A DNA stretch of 64,000 bases from Patiria miniata (lineage: Eukaryota; Echinodermata; Asteroidea; Valvatida; Asterinidae): NCBI RefSeq assembly GCF_015706575.1, contig NW_024037064.1, positions 15,167,606-15,231,605 on the forward strand, written 5' to 3'. The translations under genes and the position numbers were made by a program. Numbering within the stretch: the stretch's first letter is position 1; every line of letters starts with the position of its first letter. Under the pieces are notes generated by a model. The model did no database searches. It was not told the DNA's origin and saw only the letters and a list, made by a program, of their open reading frames with translations. This document shows positions 36,063-51,742 of this stretch, piece by piece.

Positions 36063-36551
36063 TCAGTCGGTTGTAGATGATTCAATGGCCATCCCAGCCC
36101 CGGCGAGGCAACTTATAGGACATGCGCGGACGCGATATGAGCATGCGAAGCCATCAACTGTTACGGCGCCCTCTGGCGACCAATCGTGGCAGGAGCACTC
36201 ATCCTGGGAAACAAACAAATCAGAAGCAAAACAAGGGGGAAAAGGGATAACAAATAAGAAAAGGAAGAAGATGCCTAGAAACATATTGCAACGAGACTCA
36301 AACAATACATTTATAACCAGACACAGAGGGGTCGTGGCCAAGCCTTTTTTTTTTTTTTTTTTTTTTACACCTTGAACGGAAATCAATGGAAACGCCAACA
36401 TCATAATTTAACAAGACTTTACACACTTACTAATATTTACCGTAATTCAATGTGAAAGCCCTGTCACCAAAACGTCAAAAGAAAACGAACCTTTAACGAC
36501 GGGGCACCGTAGTCAGAACCTGTTTTTGTATTAATTTATGTTCCCCGAAGG

Positions 36552-37124
36552 GAGTGGGCCGAATCCCGGATGTACTGCTATACCGGGCCAACCCGTGGCC
36601 GGGACGAGGCAAGCCTCTATTCCACGGCCCAAATCCAAAAATCAGTTTAATATACTGGCTGTTCAATGAACAGCGTTTCAGATATTAAGCTGAAAAGAAC
36701 AGATACTTATTTTTTATGGCCCCCCCACAAGACCACGCTTGGGGGACCGGGCAGGCCGACCACGTCGGACCAAGCTAGTAGGGTTGCGAACCCTCCTGCC
36801 CGGGACAAAGACAACATACAAAGGCGACTTCACGCCTACACATATAACACAAAAAATGGCGACTTCACGCCGATACAAAGGCGACTTCACGCCTAAACTA
36901 AGGCAACTTCATGCCTGAACAAAGGCAACTTCATGCCTAAACAAAATCACCCATGCGAGGCAGAACACGGAAGACCGTCACTACGCAAGCCGGGGACCAC
37001 TTCGGGGGAGGAGCCTTACAGACTCAAGGCTAAGTGCAATGCCGAGTCTGGACCACCTCCTGATGTTCCTGACCGAGACTAAGACCGATGTGCAATGATC
37101 TTAGCCAAAAGGCCGAGAAGCGAT
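36552..37124 (-). pseudogene. U2: U2 snRNA gene interrupted by short insert (unit 5)
   Basis: U2 5' part 37095-37124 and 3' part 36552-36707, with the 387-bp insert between them. Confidence 0.93.
36708..37094 (-). mobile_element. Short U2-targeted retroelement insert (unit 5)
   Basis: 387 bp, apparently the same sequence as the copy at 12574-12960, including all mini-hairpins. Confidence 0.8.
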
Positions 37125-37625
37125 AACGATTAATATTAAAACAATAGCGCGGAAAGGGATTATTCGTCTTGAAATACTGTTTGCTATTGTTCTTCTTATT
37201 ATTTATTTTTGCCTTTTTTTGTTTCCTGGTGTGAAAACAAAAAAAAAGACTCCTGCGCGTCCACCGCAACTCAACGAAACCAGGGGAGAGAGAGATGAGC
37301 AAGAAATCTCCGGCTTTCTCAGATTAACAGAGACATATACATTCTTAAAAATATTTCTATCATGCATTTTCATACACCTCGATCATATTTCACCCAAAAT
37401 CTTGTTGAAAAAATTAATCCAGACAAAAAATGGGATCAATGCATCAGTGAGCGAGAGCGTCGGCACTAAATGCCGTACGTACGATGTACCGGGACAAGCA
37501 TATCAATAGATGGCGCCCTTCAACACTCCCGGTCATCGCGCCTCGGCGTTTCCCATCTGGGTATTTCTCAGGGCCTGCCAATGGGTCCCACATTAGGGGC
37601 GGGGAAATACTTCAGTTTGTCAGTA

Positions 37626-37698
37626 AGCTCCGTGGCCGAGTGGTTAGAGAGCACATGTAGAAAGTAATAGACCGTGGGTTCGAGTCCCAGCCTGCCGC
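37626..37698 (+). tRNA. tRNA-like element (unit 5)
   Basis: Copy of the element at 1614-1686. Confidence 0.5.
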
Positions 37699-38323
37699 TT
37701 TCCTTTAATTGCTTGGTTATTGTTTTGTTTTGTTATTTTTTCACTTACTTATTTCCCCTTTTTGTAATAATTACTATTTTATTTCATTGATTTATTGTTT
37801 ATTTCGTCATGAAGTTATAAGAAGAAAATTCGAAAGAAAAGAAAACATTCGTCATACCGTTTTCATTTGCGCTTATAATACTTATGTATCAATATCAATG
37901 CGGTCCCGCGGGGAGTTAATTGAAGAGAGAGAAAGAAAGAAAAGAAACAAACGGGAAACAAATGTCAACGCACCATTATTTGTCCATTTTTGTAACCTTT
38001 GGTGAATAAGTCATTCACATTCTACATGAGGCAACATTTAAGACAATGCATATACATACATGTATGGCTAATGTACTCAGCCGGCCGGCCGGTCACATAC
38101 GCAGTGCGTAAAATTTTGCATAATGATTAAGTTAAAGGACACAGTGGGAATTCTATCTGGAACAGTGTTCTATTGTTTATAAAAAAAATTAGAGAAATTG
38201 ATTTCGGCTATGAGTGAAGGTAGAGGTGGAGTTAGACAGGCAGCGACAAATCTCTTTTTTGAAGGTTGTGGTGGCTCTGAAAAGAGCCTTTTGGGTTTGT
38301 GGATGCAAAGTAAGTTCTTTTCT

Positions 38324-38701
38324 TTACTTTGACACTTTGGCGGTCTTCTTGGGCAGAAGAACTTGCTGGATGTTGGGAAGGACACCACCCTGCGCGATGG
38401 TAACTCCGCTCATCAACTTGTTCAACTCCTCGTCGTTGCGTATAGCAAGCTGCAGATGGCGGGGATTAATTCTCGTCTTCTTGTTGTCTCGTGCAGCGTT
38501 TCCGGCCAGTTCCAAGATCTCCGCGGTAAGGTACTCCATCACTGCCGCAAGGTAGACCGGTGCACCGGCACCGACACGCTGGGCGTAGTTGCCCTTACGC
38601 AGAAATCTGTGAACACGACCCACGGGGAACTGGAGTCCCGCCCTGGAGGACCTGCTCTTGGCCTTGCTTCTTGCTTTGCCGCTCTTTCCTCGCCCAGTCA
38701 T
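38324..38701 (-). CDS. H2A: Histone H2A (unit 5)
   Basis: Predicted protein identical to the other H2A copies. Stem-loop at 38273-38288. Confidence 0.98.
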   Translation of the reverse strand: MTGRGKSGKARSKAKSRSSRAGLQFPVGRVHRFLRKGNYAQRVGAGAPVYLAAVMEYLTAEILELAGNAARDNKKTRINPRHLQLAIRNDEELNKLMSGVTIAQGGVLPNIQQVLLPKKTAKVSK

Positions 38702-39486
38702 CTTGACAGTATAGTGACAGAAGATGAATGTACTCTGCAGTAAAGGTGGTGTGTGAATGAACCCACTTGGAAAACACAACACTAGTTATAGCGTTCTGGT
38801 GGATTGGCTGAAGCGTGCCAAGTAGCCAATCACGCGACACGGGCGTGCCCGTCGCACGGTTGGGTGCACCGCATCCATTTTGGACGCGGGGGACGAGGGA
38901 ACAAAAAATTACAACTGTGTCATCGTCGTTCAAAGTAATGGAATCACTAGATAAAACACAGAAACATGCAACATTCTTACCTCCATTTTAAGACGTTTTA
39001 TTGTTATTCCGCCGAAGAAGTCCCATGATCTTTCGACCAGCCTCCGCACAATGGCAGTGATTCGTTGCTCTCACGCGGCGGTTAAAACTGGCCTCGGTTT
39101 CTTGCTAGATATTTGTAACATCCCACAGACGAAATCCTAATTTATTTTTTAATAGTAACCCACTCAACAAAATGCAAGCACTCGTCCGGAGATTGAAAGA
39201 AATGACCAATTGAAAAAGGCTGTGGCATAAATTAAATTATGTGTTTACGACGACGACAAGACTCAGGGATTAACTTTAATCGCATTACCTCCCCTCGCCT
39301 CACGAAGGGTAAAAGCATATTAAAAAAAAAGAGAGAGAGTGAAAGGGACACAACAGAATAAAAAAAGGTTAGTTGTAAAACCTAAGAAATGGGCTGATCG
39401 GGCGAACTGAGCTGACTGGCAAATCTCTTTTTGGAAACTGTGTTGGCTCTGAAAAGAGCCGTTTGGTTTTGAAGCCTTCAAAATTT

Positions 39487-39855
39487 CTATTTTGAAGTCG
39501 TGTACTTGGTGACGGCCTTGGTGCCTTCGCTGACTGCATGCTTAGCAAGCTCCCCGGGAAGAAGTAGGCGTACTGCTGTCTGCACTTCACGGCTTGTGAT
39601 GGTGGACTTCTTGTTGTAGAGAGCGAGGCGAGAAGATTCGCTGGCGATGCGCTCAAACACGTCGTTGACAAAGCTGTTCATGATGCTCATTGCCTTGCTC
39701 GAGATTCCGGTGTCGGGGTGCACCTGTTTCATCACTTTGTAGATGTAGATGCCGTAGCTCTCCTTGCGACGCCGGTGCCTCTTTTTGTTTGCGCTAACCG
39801 GACCCTTAGTATTTCCGGCCTTCTTCTGACCTTTTCCGCTAACTTTGGGAGCCAT
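39487..39855 (-). CDS. H2B: Histone H2B (unit 5)
   Basis: Predicted protein identical to the other H2B copies. Stem-loop at 39445-39460. Confidence 0.98.
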   Translation of the reverse strand: MAPKVSGKGQKKAGNTKGPVSANKKRHRRRKESYGIYIYKVMKQVHPDTGISSKAMSIMNSFVNDVFERIASESSRLALYNKKSTITSREVQTAVRLLLPGELAKHAVSEGTKAVTKYTTSK

Positions 39856-40576
39856 ATTGGAGGACTTGGAATGTATCGGATCGTGAGATCGAATGAAAGA
39901 CCAGCACGTCTTGGCCGGCTTTTATTGTGCACAGCTTGGATTCTGACCACCCATGCATCGTCCACTTTCCCGCCAGTGACCGCTAACCCATGCGTGAAGA
40001 AAGCGGTATGCGTGCATAGTTATACAATGCACGCACGGCACGACCCCCCCCCCCCCCCCTCCCCGGCAAGGGTATTTTTAGCCTTTTTCTCAGACTGACA
40101 CGTGTATAAGTGTCCTTCTTAAATATTATTGTCTACTGAATTTCTGGGAAATAATAAAGTCATCTCCAGCGGAGGGCGAATTAATATGTCGTAGTGCACC
40201 AATACTTCTTTAAATGTTGTTTCCCCCTTATGCACCATCCATTTATAATGAATCATACAATGTAACGCAAAACCGACGAAAATAAGAGAACGAGTACCTG
40301 TAATTGTCAAAACAGATAGGAAATATATATCATTATTACCATGCCCATAACAATTCAATTTTGCCTGGAACACGTTTCGGATGAGGCATACGTATAGAAC
40401 CCAAAAAGTGGAATGTATTTGGACAGAATATCAACAATAATAATTCGGAAAAAAATCAACGGCCCTTTATTCTTTATTTGAAGGAAAACTCAGGGATTGG
40501 ACTTAATCTCTCTTTGAAGAAGTAGTGGCTCTGAAAAGAGCCGTTAGTTTTATTTCTTTTTGCGCACACAACGTGC

Positions 40577-41089
<513 letters not shown>

Positions 41090-41680
41090 CTAACAATGGG
41101 CTATCTTCCGATTGGGTGCTTCGGGGGCCAAGCGGAGACGCTTCAGTGATCACGATTTCCGTACGTTGAAAAAGTATAGACGTTAAATTTCAATCGAAAA
41201 TGCTGCTTTTCCGAGCCTATAGTATTATGAGCCCTCGGCAACAGAATCCATTTGGGATCGTTGTGACTACAATATTTCTCCCACCCCCTACTTGGGATTA
41301 ATTGAACCCCAATAAACACCCCCTCCCCCACCCCCTAAAAGAAAAGTGACAAACATACGGATTTCCCTGGCTGCTGTTTATGTTTGTTTTGTAATAAAGA
41401 CAATAATCACACACACCCATTCGCGAACAAAATGTCACGGATCCCTCTATACGTTCCCCGCTATATCCTGAGACGAGCACCCAGTAATTATTACTTAATC
41501 GACTTTGACAAAAAATGGAGACCAGACATGTTTTACAGTGGAAATAGGGAGGGGAAAAGCAACTCTAAGAACACACATGACAAGGACAAGTGAAATCGAG
41601 TAAAATCAAGATTCAATCTCTTTTTTGAAATAGTGGTGGCTCTGAAAAGAGCCGTTCGGTTTGATTTTTGAATATGGTGT

Positions 41681-42004
<324 letters not shown>

Positions 42005-42494
42005 TCAGTCGGTTGTAGATGATTCAATGGCCATCCCAGCCCCGGCGAGGCAACTTATAGGACATGCGCGGACGCGATATGAGCATGCGAAGCCATCAAC
42101 TGTTACGGCGCCCTCTGGCGACCAATCGTGGCAGGAGCACTCATCCTGGGAAACAAACAAATCAGAAGCAAAACAAGGGGGAAAAGGGATAACAAATAAG
42201 AAAAGGAAGAAGATGCCTAGAAACATATTGCAACGAGACTCAAACAATACATTTATAACCAGACACAGAGGGGTCGTGGCCAAGCCTTTTTTTTTTTTTT
42301 TTTTTTTTTACACCTTGAACGGAAATCAATGGAAACGCCAACATCATAATTTAACAAGACTTTACACACTTACTAATATTTACCGTAATTCAATGTGAAA
42401 GCCCTGTCACCAAAACGTCAAAAGAAAACGAACCTTTAACGACGGGGCACCGTAGTCAGAACCTGTTTTTGTATTAATTTATGTTCCCCGAAGG

Positions 42495-43067
42495 GAGTGG
42501 GCCGAATCCCGGATGTACTGCTATACCGGGCCAACCCGTGGCCGGGACGAGGCAAGCCTCTATTCCACGGCCCAAATCCAAAAATCAGTTTAATATACTG
42601 GCTGTTCAATGAACAGCGTTTCAGATATTAAGCTGAAAAGAACAGATACTTATTTTTTATGGCCCCCCCACAAGACCACGCTTGGGGGACCGGGCAGGCC
42701 GACCACGTCGGACCAAGCTAGTAGGGTTGCGAACCCTCCTGCCCGGGACAAAGACAACATACAAAGGCGACTTCACGCCTACACATATAACACAAAAAAT
42801 GGCGACTTCACGCCGATACAAAGGCGACTTCACGCCTAAACTAAGGCAACTTCATGCCTGAACAAAGGCAACTTCATGCCTAAACAAAATCACCCATGCG
42901 AGGCAGAACACGGAAGACCGTCACTACGCAAGCCGGGGACCACTTCGGGGGAGGAGCCTTACAGACTCAAGGCTAAGTGCAATGCCGAGTCTGGACCACC
43001 TCCTGATGTTCCTGACCGAGACTAAGACCGATGTGCAATGATCTTAGCCAAAAGGCCGAGAAGCGAT
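42495..43067 (-). pseudogene. U2: U2 snRNA gene interrupted by short insert (unit 6)
   Basis: U2 5' part 43038-43067 and 3' part 42495-42650, with the 387-bp insert between them. Confidence 0.93.
42651..43037 (-). mobile_element. Short U2-targeted retroelement insert (unit 6)
   Basis: 387 bp, matching the copy at 12574-12960 by eye. Confidence 0.8.
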
Positions 43068-43568
43068 AACGATTAATATTAAAACAATAGCGCGGAAAGG
43101 GATTATTCGTCTTGAAATACTGTTTGCTATTGTTCTTCTTATTATTTATTTTTGCCTTTTTTTGTTTCCTGGTGTGAAAACAAAAAAAAAGACTCCTGCG
43201 CGTCCACCGCAACTCAACGAAACCAGGGGAGAGAGAGATGAGCAAGAAATCTCCGGCTTTCTCAGATTAACAGAGACATATACATTCTTAAAAATATTTC
43301 TATCATGCATTTTCATACACCTCGATCATATTTCACCCAAAATCTTGTTGAAAAAATTAATCCAGACAAAAAATGGGATCAATGCATCAGTGAGCGAGAG
43401 CGTCGGCACTAAATGCCGTACGTACGATGTACCGGGACAAGCATATCAATAGATGGCGCCCTTCAACACTCCCGGTCATCGCGCCTCGGCGTTTCCCATC
43501 TGGGTATTTCTCAGGGCCTGCCAATGGGTCCCACATTAGGGGCGGGGAAATACTTCAGTTTGTCAGTA

Positions 43569-43641
43569 AGCTCCGTGGCCGAGTGGTTAGAGAGCACATG
43601 TAGAAAGTAATAGACCGTGGGTTCGAGTCCCAGCCTGCCGC
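43569..43641 (+). tRNA. tRNA-like element (unit 6)
   Basis: Copy of the element at 1614-1686. Confidence 0.5.
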
Positions 43642-44266
43642 TTTCCTTTAATTGCTTGGTTATTGTTTTGTTTTGTTATTTTTTCACTTACTTATTTCCC
43701 CTTTTTGTAATAATTACTATTTTATTTCATTGATTTATTGTTTATTTCGTCATGAAGTTATAAGAAGAAAATTCGAAAGAAAAGAAAACATTCGTCATAC
43801 CGTTTTCATTTGCGCTTATAATACTTATGTATCAATATCAATGCGGTCCCGCGGGGAGTTAATTGAAGAGAGAGAAAGAAAGAAAAGAAACAAACGGGAA
43901 ACAAATGTCAACGCACCATTATTTGTCCATTTTTGTAACCTTTGGTGAATAAGTCATTCACATTCTACATGAGGCAACATTTAAGACAATGCATATACAT
44001 ACATGTATGGCTAATGTACTCAGCCGGCCGGCCGGTCACATACGCAGTGCGTAAAATTTTGCATAATGATTAAGTTAAAGGACACAGTGGGAATTCTATC
44101 TGGAACAGTGTTCTATTGTTTATAAAAAAAATTAGAGAAATTGATTTCGGCTATGAGTGAAGGTAGAGGTGGAGTTAGACAGGCAGCGACAAATCTCTTT
44201 TTTGAAGGTTGTGGTGGCTCTGAAAAGAGCCTTTTGGGTTTGTGGATGCAAAGTAAGTTCTTTTCT

Positions 44267-44644
44267 TTACTTTGACACTTTGGCGGTCTTCTTGGGCAGA
44301 AGAACTTGCTGGATGTTGGGAAGGACACCACCCTGCGCGATGGTAACTCCGCTCATCAACTTGTTCAACTCCTCGTCGTTGCGTATAGCAAGCTGCAGAT
44401 GGCGGGGATTAATTCTCGTCTTCTTGTTGTCTCGTGCAGCGTTTCCGGCCAGTTCCAAGATCTCCGCGGTAAGGTACTCCATCACTGCCGCAAGGTAGAC
44501 CGGTGCACCGGCACCGACACGCTGGGCGTAGTTGCCCTTACGCAGAAATCTGTGAACACGACCCACGGGGAACTGGAGTCCCGCCCTGGAGGACCTGCTC
44601 TTGGCCTTGCTTCTTGCTTTGCCGCTCTTTCCTCGCCCAGTCAT
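44267..44644 (-). CDS. H2A: Histone H2A (unit 6)
   Basis: Predicted protein identical to the other H2A copies. Stem-loop at 44216-44231. Confidence 0.98.
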   Translation of the reverse strand: MTGRGKSGKARSKAKSRSSRAGLQFPVGRVHRFLRKGNYAQRVGAGAPVYLAAVMEYLTAEILELAGNAARDNKKTRINPRHLQLAIRNDEELNKLMSGVTIAQGGVLPNIQQVLLPKKTAKVSK

Positions 44645-45429
44645 CTTGACAGTATAGTGACAGAAGATGAATGTACTCTGCAGTAAAGGTGGTGTGTGAA
44701 TGAACCCACTTGGAAAACACAACACTAGTTATAGCGTTCTGGTGGATTGGCTGAAGCGTGCCAAGTAGCCAATCACGCGACACGGGCGTGCCCGTCGCAC
44801 GGTTGGGTGCACCGCATCCATTTTGGACGCGGGGGACGAGGGAACAAAAAATTACAACTGTGTCATCGTCGTTCAAAGTAATGGAATCACTAGATAAAAC
44901 ACAGAAACATGCAACATTCTTACCTCCATTTTAAGACGTTTTATTGTTATTCCGCCGAAGAAGTCCCATGATCTTTCGACCAGCCTCCGCACAATGGCAG
45001 TGATTCGTTGCTCTCACGCGGCGGTTAAAACTGGCCTCGGTTTCTTGCTAGATATTTGTAACATCCCACAGACGAAATCCTAATTTATTTTTTAATAGTA
45101 ACCCACTCAACAAAATGCAAGCACTCGTCCGGAGATTGAAAGAAATGACCAATTGAAAAAGGCTGTGGCATAAATTAAATTATGTGTTTACGACGACGAC
45201 AAGACTCAGGGATTAACTTTAATCGCATTACCTCCCCTCGCCTCACGAAGGGTAAAAGCATATTAAAAAAAAAGAGAGAGAGTGAAAGGGACACAACAGA
45301 ATAAAAAAAGGTTAGTTGTAAAACCTAAGAAATGGGCTGATCGGGCGAACTGAGCTGACTGGCAAATCTCTTTTTGGAAACTGTGTTGGCTCTGAAAAGA
45401 GCCGTTTGGTTTTGAAGCCTTCAAAATTT

Positions 45430-45798
45430 CTATTTTGAAGTCGTGTACTTGGTGACGGCCTTGGTGCCTTCGCTGACTGCATGCTTAGCAAGCTCCCCGG
45501 GAAGAAGTAGGCGTACTGCTGTCTGCACTTCACGGCTTGTGATGGTGGACTTCTTGTTGTAGAGAGCGAGGCGAGAAGATTCGCTGGCGATGCGCTCAAA
45601 CACGTCGTTGACAAAGCTGTTCATGATGCTCATTGCCTTGCTCGAGATTCCGGTGTCGGGGTGCACCTGTTTCATCACTTTGTAGATGTAGATGCCGTAG
45701 CTCTCCTTGCGACGCCGGTGCCTCTTTTTGTTTGCGCTAACCGGACCCTTAGTATTTCCGGCCTTCTTCTGACCTTTTCCGCTAACTTTGGGAGCCAT
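45430..45798 (-). CDS. H2B: Histone H2B (unit 6)
   Basis: Predicted protein identical to the other H2B copies. Stem-loop at 45388-45403. The upstream poly-C tract (45987-46008) is the longest in the window and lacks the usual T interruption. Confidence 0.98.
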   Translation of the reverse strand: MAPKVSGKGQKKAGNTKGPVSANKKRHRRRKESYGIYIYKVMKQVHPDTGISSKAMSIMNSFVNDVFERIASESSRLALYNKKSTITSREVQTAVRLLLPGELAKHAVSEGTKAVTKYTTSK

Positions 45799-46520
45799 AT
45801 TGGAGGACTTGGAATGTATCGGATCGTGAGATCGAATGAAAGACCAGCACGTCTTGGCCGGCTTTTATTGTGCACAGCTTGGATTCTGACCACCCATGCA
45901 TCGTCCACTTTCCCGCCAGTGACCGCTAACCCATGCGTGAAGAAAGCGGTATGCGTGCATAGTTATACAATGCACGCACGGCACGACCCCCCCCCCCCCC
46001 CCCCCCCCGGCAAGGGTATTTTTAGCCTTTTTCTCAGACTGACACGTGTATAAGTGTCCTTCTTAAATATTATTGTCTACTGAATTTCTGGGAAATAATA
46101 AAGTCATCTCCAGCGGAGGGCGAATTAATATGTCGTAGTGCACCAATACTTCTTTAAATGTTGTTTCCCCCTTATGCACCATCCATTTATAATGAATCAT
46201 ACAATGTAACGCAAAACCGACGAAAATAAGAGAACGAGTACCTGTAATTGTCAAAACAGATAGGAAATATATATCATTATTACCATGCCCATAACAATTC
46301 AATTTTGCCTGGAACACGTTTCGGATGAGGCATACGTATAGAACCCAAAAAGTGGAATGTATTTGGACAGAATATCAACAATAATAATTCGGAAAAAAAT
46401 CAACGGCCCTTTATTCTTTATTTGAAGGAAAACTCAGGGATTGGACTTAATCTCTCTTTGAAGAAGTAGTGGCTCTGAAAAGAGCCGTTAGTTTTATTTC
46501 TTTTTGCGCACACAACGTGC

Positions 46521-47033
<513 letters not shown>

Positions 47034-47624
47034 CTAACAATGGGCTATCTTCCGATTGGGTGCTTCGGGGGCCAAGCGGAGACGCTTCAGTGATCACGAT
47101 TTCCGTACGTTGAAAAAGTATAGACGTTAAATTTCAATCGAAAATGCTGCTTTTCCGAGCCTATAGTATTATGAGCCCTCGGCAACAGAATCCATTTGGG
47201 ATCGTTGTGACTACAATATTTCTCCCACCCCCTACTTGGGATTAATTGAACCCCAATAAACACCCCCTCCCCCACCCCCTAAAAGAAAAGTGACAAACAT
47301 ACGGATTTCCCTGGCTGCTGTTTATGTTTGTTTTGTAATAAAGACAATAATCACACACACCCATTCGCGAACAAAATGTCACGGATCCCTCTATACGTTC
47401 CCCGCTATATCCTGAGACGAGCACCCAGTAATTATTACTTAATCGACTTTGACAAAAAATGGAGACCAGACATGTTTTACAGTGGAAATAGGGAGGGGAA
47501 AAGCAACTCTAAGAACACACATGACAAGGACAAGTGAAATCGAGTAAAATCAAGATTCAATCTCTTTTTTGAAATAGTGGTGGCTCTGAAAAGAGCCGTT
47601 CGGTTTGATTTTTGAATATGGTGT

Positions 47625-47948
<324 letters not shown>

Positions 47949-48438
47949 TCAGTCGGTTGTAGATGATTCAATGGCCATCCCAGCCCCGGCGAGGCAACTT
48001 ATAGGACATGCGCGGACGCGATATGAGCATGCGAAGCCATCAACTGTTACGGCGCCCTCTGGCGACCAATCGTGGCAGGAGCACTCATCCTGGGAAACAA
48101 ACAAATCAGAAGCAAAACAAGGGGGAAAAGGGATAACAAATAAGAAAAGGAAGAAGATGCCTAGAAACATATTGCAACGAGACTCAAACAATACATTTAT
48201 AACCAGACACAGAGGGGTCGTGGCCAAGCCTTTTTTTTTTTTTTTTTTTTTTTACACCTTGAACGGAAATCAATGGAAACGCCAACATCATAATTTAACA
48301 AGACTTTACACACTTACTAATATTTACCGTAATTCAATGTGAAAGCCCTGTCACCAAAACGTCAAAAGAAAACGAACCTTTAACGACGGGGCACCGTAGT
48401 CAGAACCTGTTTTTGTATTAATTTATGTTCCCCGAAGG

Positions 48439-49011
48439 GAGTGGGCCGAATCCCGGATGTACTGCTATACCGGGCCAACCCGTGGCCGGGACGAGGCAAG
48501 CCTCTATTCCACGGCCCAAATCCAAAAATCAGTTTAATATACTGGCTGTTCAATGAACAGCGTTTCAGATATTAAGCTGAAAAGAACAGATACTTATTTT
48601 TTATGGCCCCCCCACAAGACCACGCTTGGGGGACCGGGCAGGCCGACCACGTCGGACCAAGCTAGTAGGGTTGCGAACCCTCCTGCCCGGGACAAAGACA
48701 ACATACAAAGGCGACTTCACGCCTACACATATAACACAAAAAATGGCGACTTCACGCCGATACAAAGGCGACTTCACGCCTAAACTAAGGCAACTTCATG
48801 CCTGAACAAAGGCAACTTCATGCCTAAACAAAATCACCCATGCGAGGCAGAACACGGAAGACCGTCACTACGCAAGCCGGGGACCACTTCGGGGGAGGAG
48901 CCTTACAGACTCAAGGCTAAGTGCAATGCCGAGTCTGGACCACCTCCTGATGTTCCTGACCGAGACTAAGACCGATGTGCAATGATCTTAGCCAAAAGGC
49001 CGAGAAGCGAT
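48439..49011 (-). pseudogene. U2: U2 snRNA gene interrupted by short insert (unit 7)
   Basis: U2 5' part 48982-49011 and 3' part 48439-48594, with the 387-bp insert between them. Confidence 0.93.
48595..48981 (-). mobile_element. Short U2-targeted retroelement insert (unit 7)
   Basis: 387 bp, matching the copy at 12574-12960 by eye. Confidence 0.8.
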
Positions 49012-49512
49012 AACGATTAATATTAAAACAATAGCGCGGAAAGGGATTATTCGTCTTGAAATACTGTTTGCTATTGTTCTTCTTATTATTTATTTTTGCC
49101 TTTTTTTGTTTCCTGGTGTGAAAACAAAAAAAAAGACTCCTGCGCGTCCACCGCAACTCAACGAAACCAGGGGAGAGAGAGATGAGCAAGAAATCTCCGG
49201 CTTTCTCAGATTAACAGAGACATATACATTCTTAAAAATATTTCTATCATGCATTTTCATACACCTCGATCATATTTCACCCAAAATCTTGTTGAAAAAA
49301 TTAATCCAGACAAAAAATGGGATCAATGCATCAGTGAGCGAGAGCGTCGGCACTAAATGCCGTACGTACGATGTACCGGGACAAGCATATCAATAGATGG
49401 CGCCCTTCAACACTCCCGGTCATCGCGCCTCGGCGTTTCCCATCTGGGTATTTCTCAGGGCCTGCCAATGGGTCCCACATTAGGGGCGGGGAAATACTTC
49501 AGTTTGTCAGTA

Positions 49513-49585
49513 AGCTCCGTGGCCGAGTGGTTAGAGAGCACATGTAGAAAGTAATAGACCGTGGGTTCGAGTCCCAGCCTGCCGC
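49513..49585 (+). tRNA. tRNA-like element (unit 7)
   Basis: Copy of the element at 1614-1686; the last one in the array, because the array ends before this point in the next unit. Confidence 0.5.
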
Positions 49586-50210
49586 TTTCCTTTAATTGCT
49601 TGGTTATTGTTTTGTTTTGTTATTTTTTCACTTACTTATTTCCCCTTTTTGTAATAATTACTATTTTATTTCATTGATTTATTGTTTATTTCGTCATGAA
49701 GTTATAAGAAGAAAATTCGAAAGAAAAGAAAACATTCGTCATACCGTTTTCATTTGCGCTTATAATACTTATGTATCAATATCAATGCGGTCCCGCGGGG
49801 AGTTAATTGAAGAGAGAGAAAGAAAGAAAAGAAACAAACGGGAAACAAATGTCAACGCACCATTATTTGTCCATTTTTGTAACCTTTGGTGAATAAGTCA
49901 TTCACATTCTACATGAGGCAACATTTAAGACAATGCATATACATACATGTATGGCTAATGTACTCAGCCGGCCGGCCGGTCACATACGCAGTGCGTAAAA
50001 TTTTGCATAATGATTAAGTTAAAGGACACAGTGGGAATTCTATCTGGAACAGTGTTCTATTGTTTATAAAAAAAATTAGAGAAATTGATTTCGGCTATGA
50101 GTGAAGGTAGAGGTGGAGTTAGACAGGCAGCGACAAATCTCTTTTTTGAAGGTTGTGGTGGCTCTGAAAAGAGCCTTTTGGGTTTGTGGATGCAAAGTAA
50201 GTTCTTTTCT

Positions 50211-50588
50211 TTACTTTGACACTTTGGCGGTCTTCTTGGGCAGAAGAACTTGCTGGATGTTGGGAAGGACACCACCCTGCGCGATGGTAACTCCGCTCAT
50301 CAACTTGTTCAACTCCTCGTCGTTGCGTATAGCAAGCTGCAGATGGCGGGGATTAATTCTCGTCTTCTTGTTGTCTCGTGCAGCGTTTCCGGCCAGTTCC
50401 AAGATCTCCGCGGTAAGGTACTCCATCACTGCCGCAAGGTAGACCGGTGCACCGGCACCGACACGCTGGGCGTAGTTGCCCTTACGCAGAAATCTGTGAA
50501 CACGACCCACGGGGAACTGGAGTCCCGCCCTGGAGGACCTGCTCTTGGCCTTGCTTCTTGCTTTGCCGCTCTTTCCTCGCCCAGTCAT
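50211..50588 (-). CDS. H2A: Histone H2A (unit 7)
   Basis: Predicted protein identical to the other H2A copies. Stem-loop at 50160-50175. Confidence 0.98.
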   Translation of the reverse strand: MTGRGKSGKARSKAKSRSSRAGLQFPVGRVHRFLRKGNYAQRVGAGAPVYLAAVMEYLTAEILELAGNAARDNKKTRINPRHLQLAIRNDEELNKLMSGVTIAQGGVLPNIQQVLLPKKTAKVSK

Positions 50589-51373
50589 CTTGACAGTATA
50601 GTGACAGAAGATGAATGTACTCTGCAGTAAAGGTGGTGTGTGAATGAACCCACTTGGAAAACACAACACTAGTTATAGCGTTCTGGTGGATTGGCTGAAG
50701 CGTGCCAAGTAGCCAATCACGCGACACGGGCGTGCCCGTCGCACGGTTGGGTGCACCGCATCCATTTTGGACGCGGGGGACGAGGGAACAAAAAATTACA
50801 ACTGTGTCATCGTCGTTCAAAGTAATGGAATCACTAGATAAAACACAGAAACATGCAACATTCTTACCTCCATTTTAAGACGTTTTATTGTTATTCCGCC
50901 GAAGAAGTCCCATGATCTTTCGACCAGCCTCCGCACAATGGCAGTGATTCGTTGCTCTCACGCGGCGGTTAAAACTGGCCTCGGTTTCTTGCTAGATATT
51001 TGTAACATCCCACAGACGAAATCCTAATTTATTTTTTAATAGTAACCCACTCAACAAAATGCAAGCACTCGTCCGGAGATTGAAAGAAATGACCAATTGA
51101 AAAAGGCTGTGGCATAAATTAAATTATGTGTTTACGACGACGACAAGACTCAGGGATTAACTTTAATCGCATTACCTCCCCTCGCCTCACGAAGGGTAAA
51201 AGCATATTAAAAAAAAAGAGAGAGAGTGAAAGGGACACAACAGAATAAAAAAAGGTTAGTTGTAAAACCTAAGAAATGGGCTGATCGGGCGAACTGAGCT
51301 GACTGGCAAATCTCTTTTTGGAAACTGTGTTGGCTCTGAAAAGAGCCGTTTGGTTTTGAAGCCTTCAAAATTT

Positions 51374-51742
51374 CTATTTTGAAGTCGTGTACTTGGTGAC
51401 GGCCTTGGTGCCTTCGCTGACTGCATGCTTAGCAAGCTCCCCGGGAAGAAGTAGGCGTACTGCTGTCTGCACTTCACGGCTTGTGATGGTGGACTTCTTG
51501 TTGTAGAGAGCGAGGCGAGAAGATTCGCTGGCGATGCGCTCAAACACGTCGTTGACAAAGCTGTTCATGATGCTCATTGCCTTGCTCGAGATTCCGGTGT
51601 CGGGGTGCACCTGTTTCATCACTTTGTAGATGTAGATGCCGTAGCTCTCCTTGCGACGCCGGTGCCTCTTTTTGTTTGCGCTAACCGGACCCTTAGTATT
51701 TCCGGCCTTCTTCTGACCTTTTCCGCTAACTTTGGGAGCCAT
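51374..51742 (-). CDS. H2B: Histone H2B (unit 7)
   Basis: Predicted protein identical to the other H2B copies. Stem-loop at 51332-51347. Confidence 0.98.
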   Translation of the reverse strand: MAPKVSGKGQKKAGNTKGPVSANKKRHRRRKESYGIYIYKVMKQVHPDTGISSKAMSIMNSFVNDVFERIASESSRLALYNKKSTITSREVQTAVRLLLPGELAKHAVSEGTKAVTKYTTSK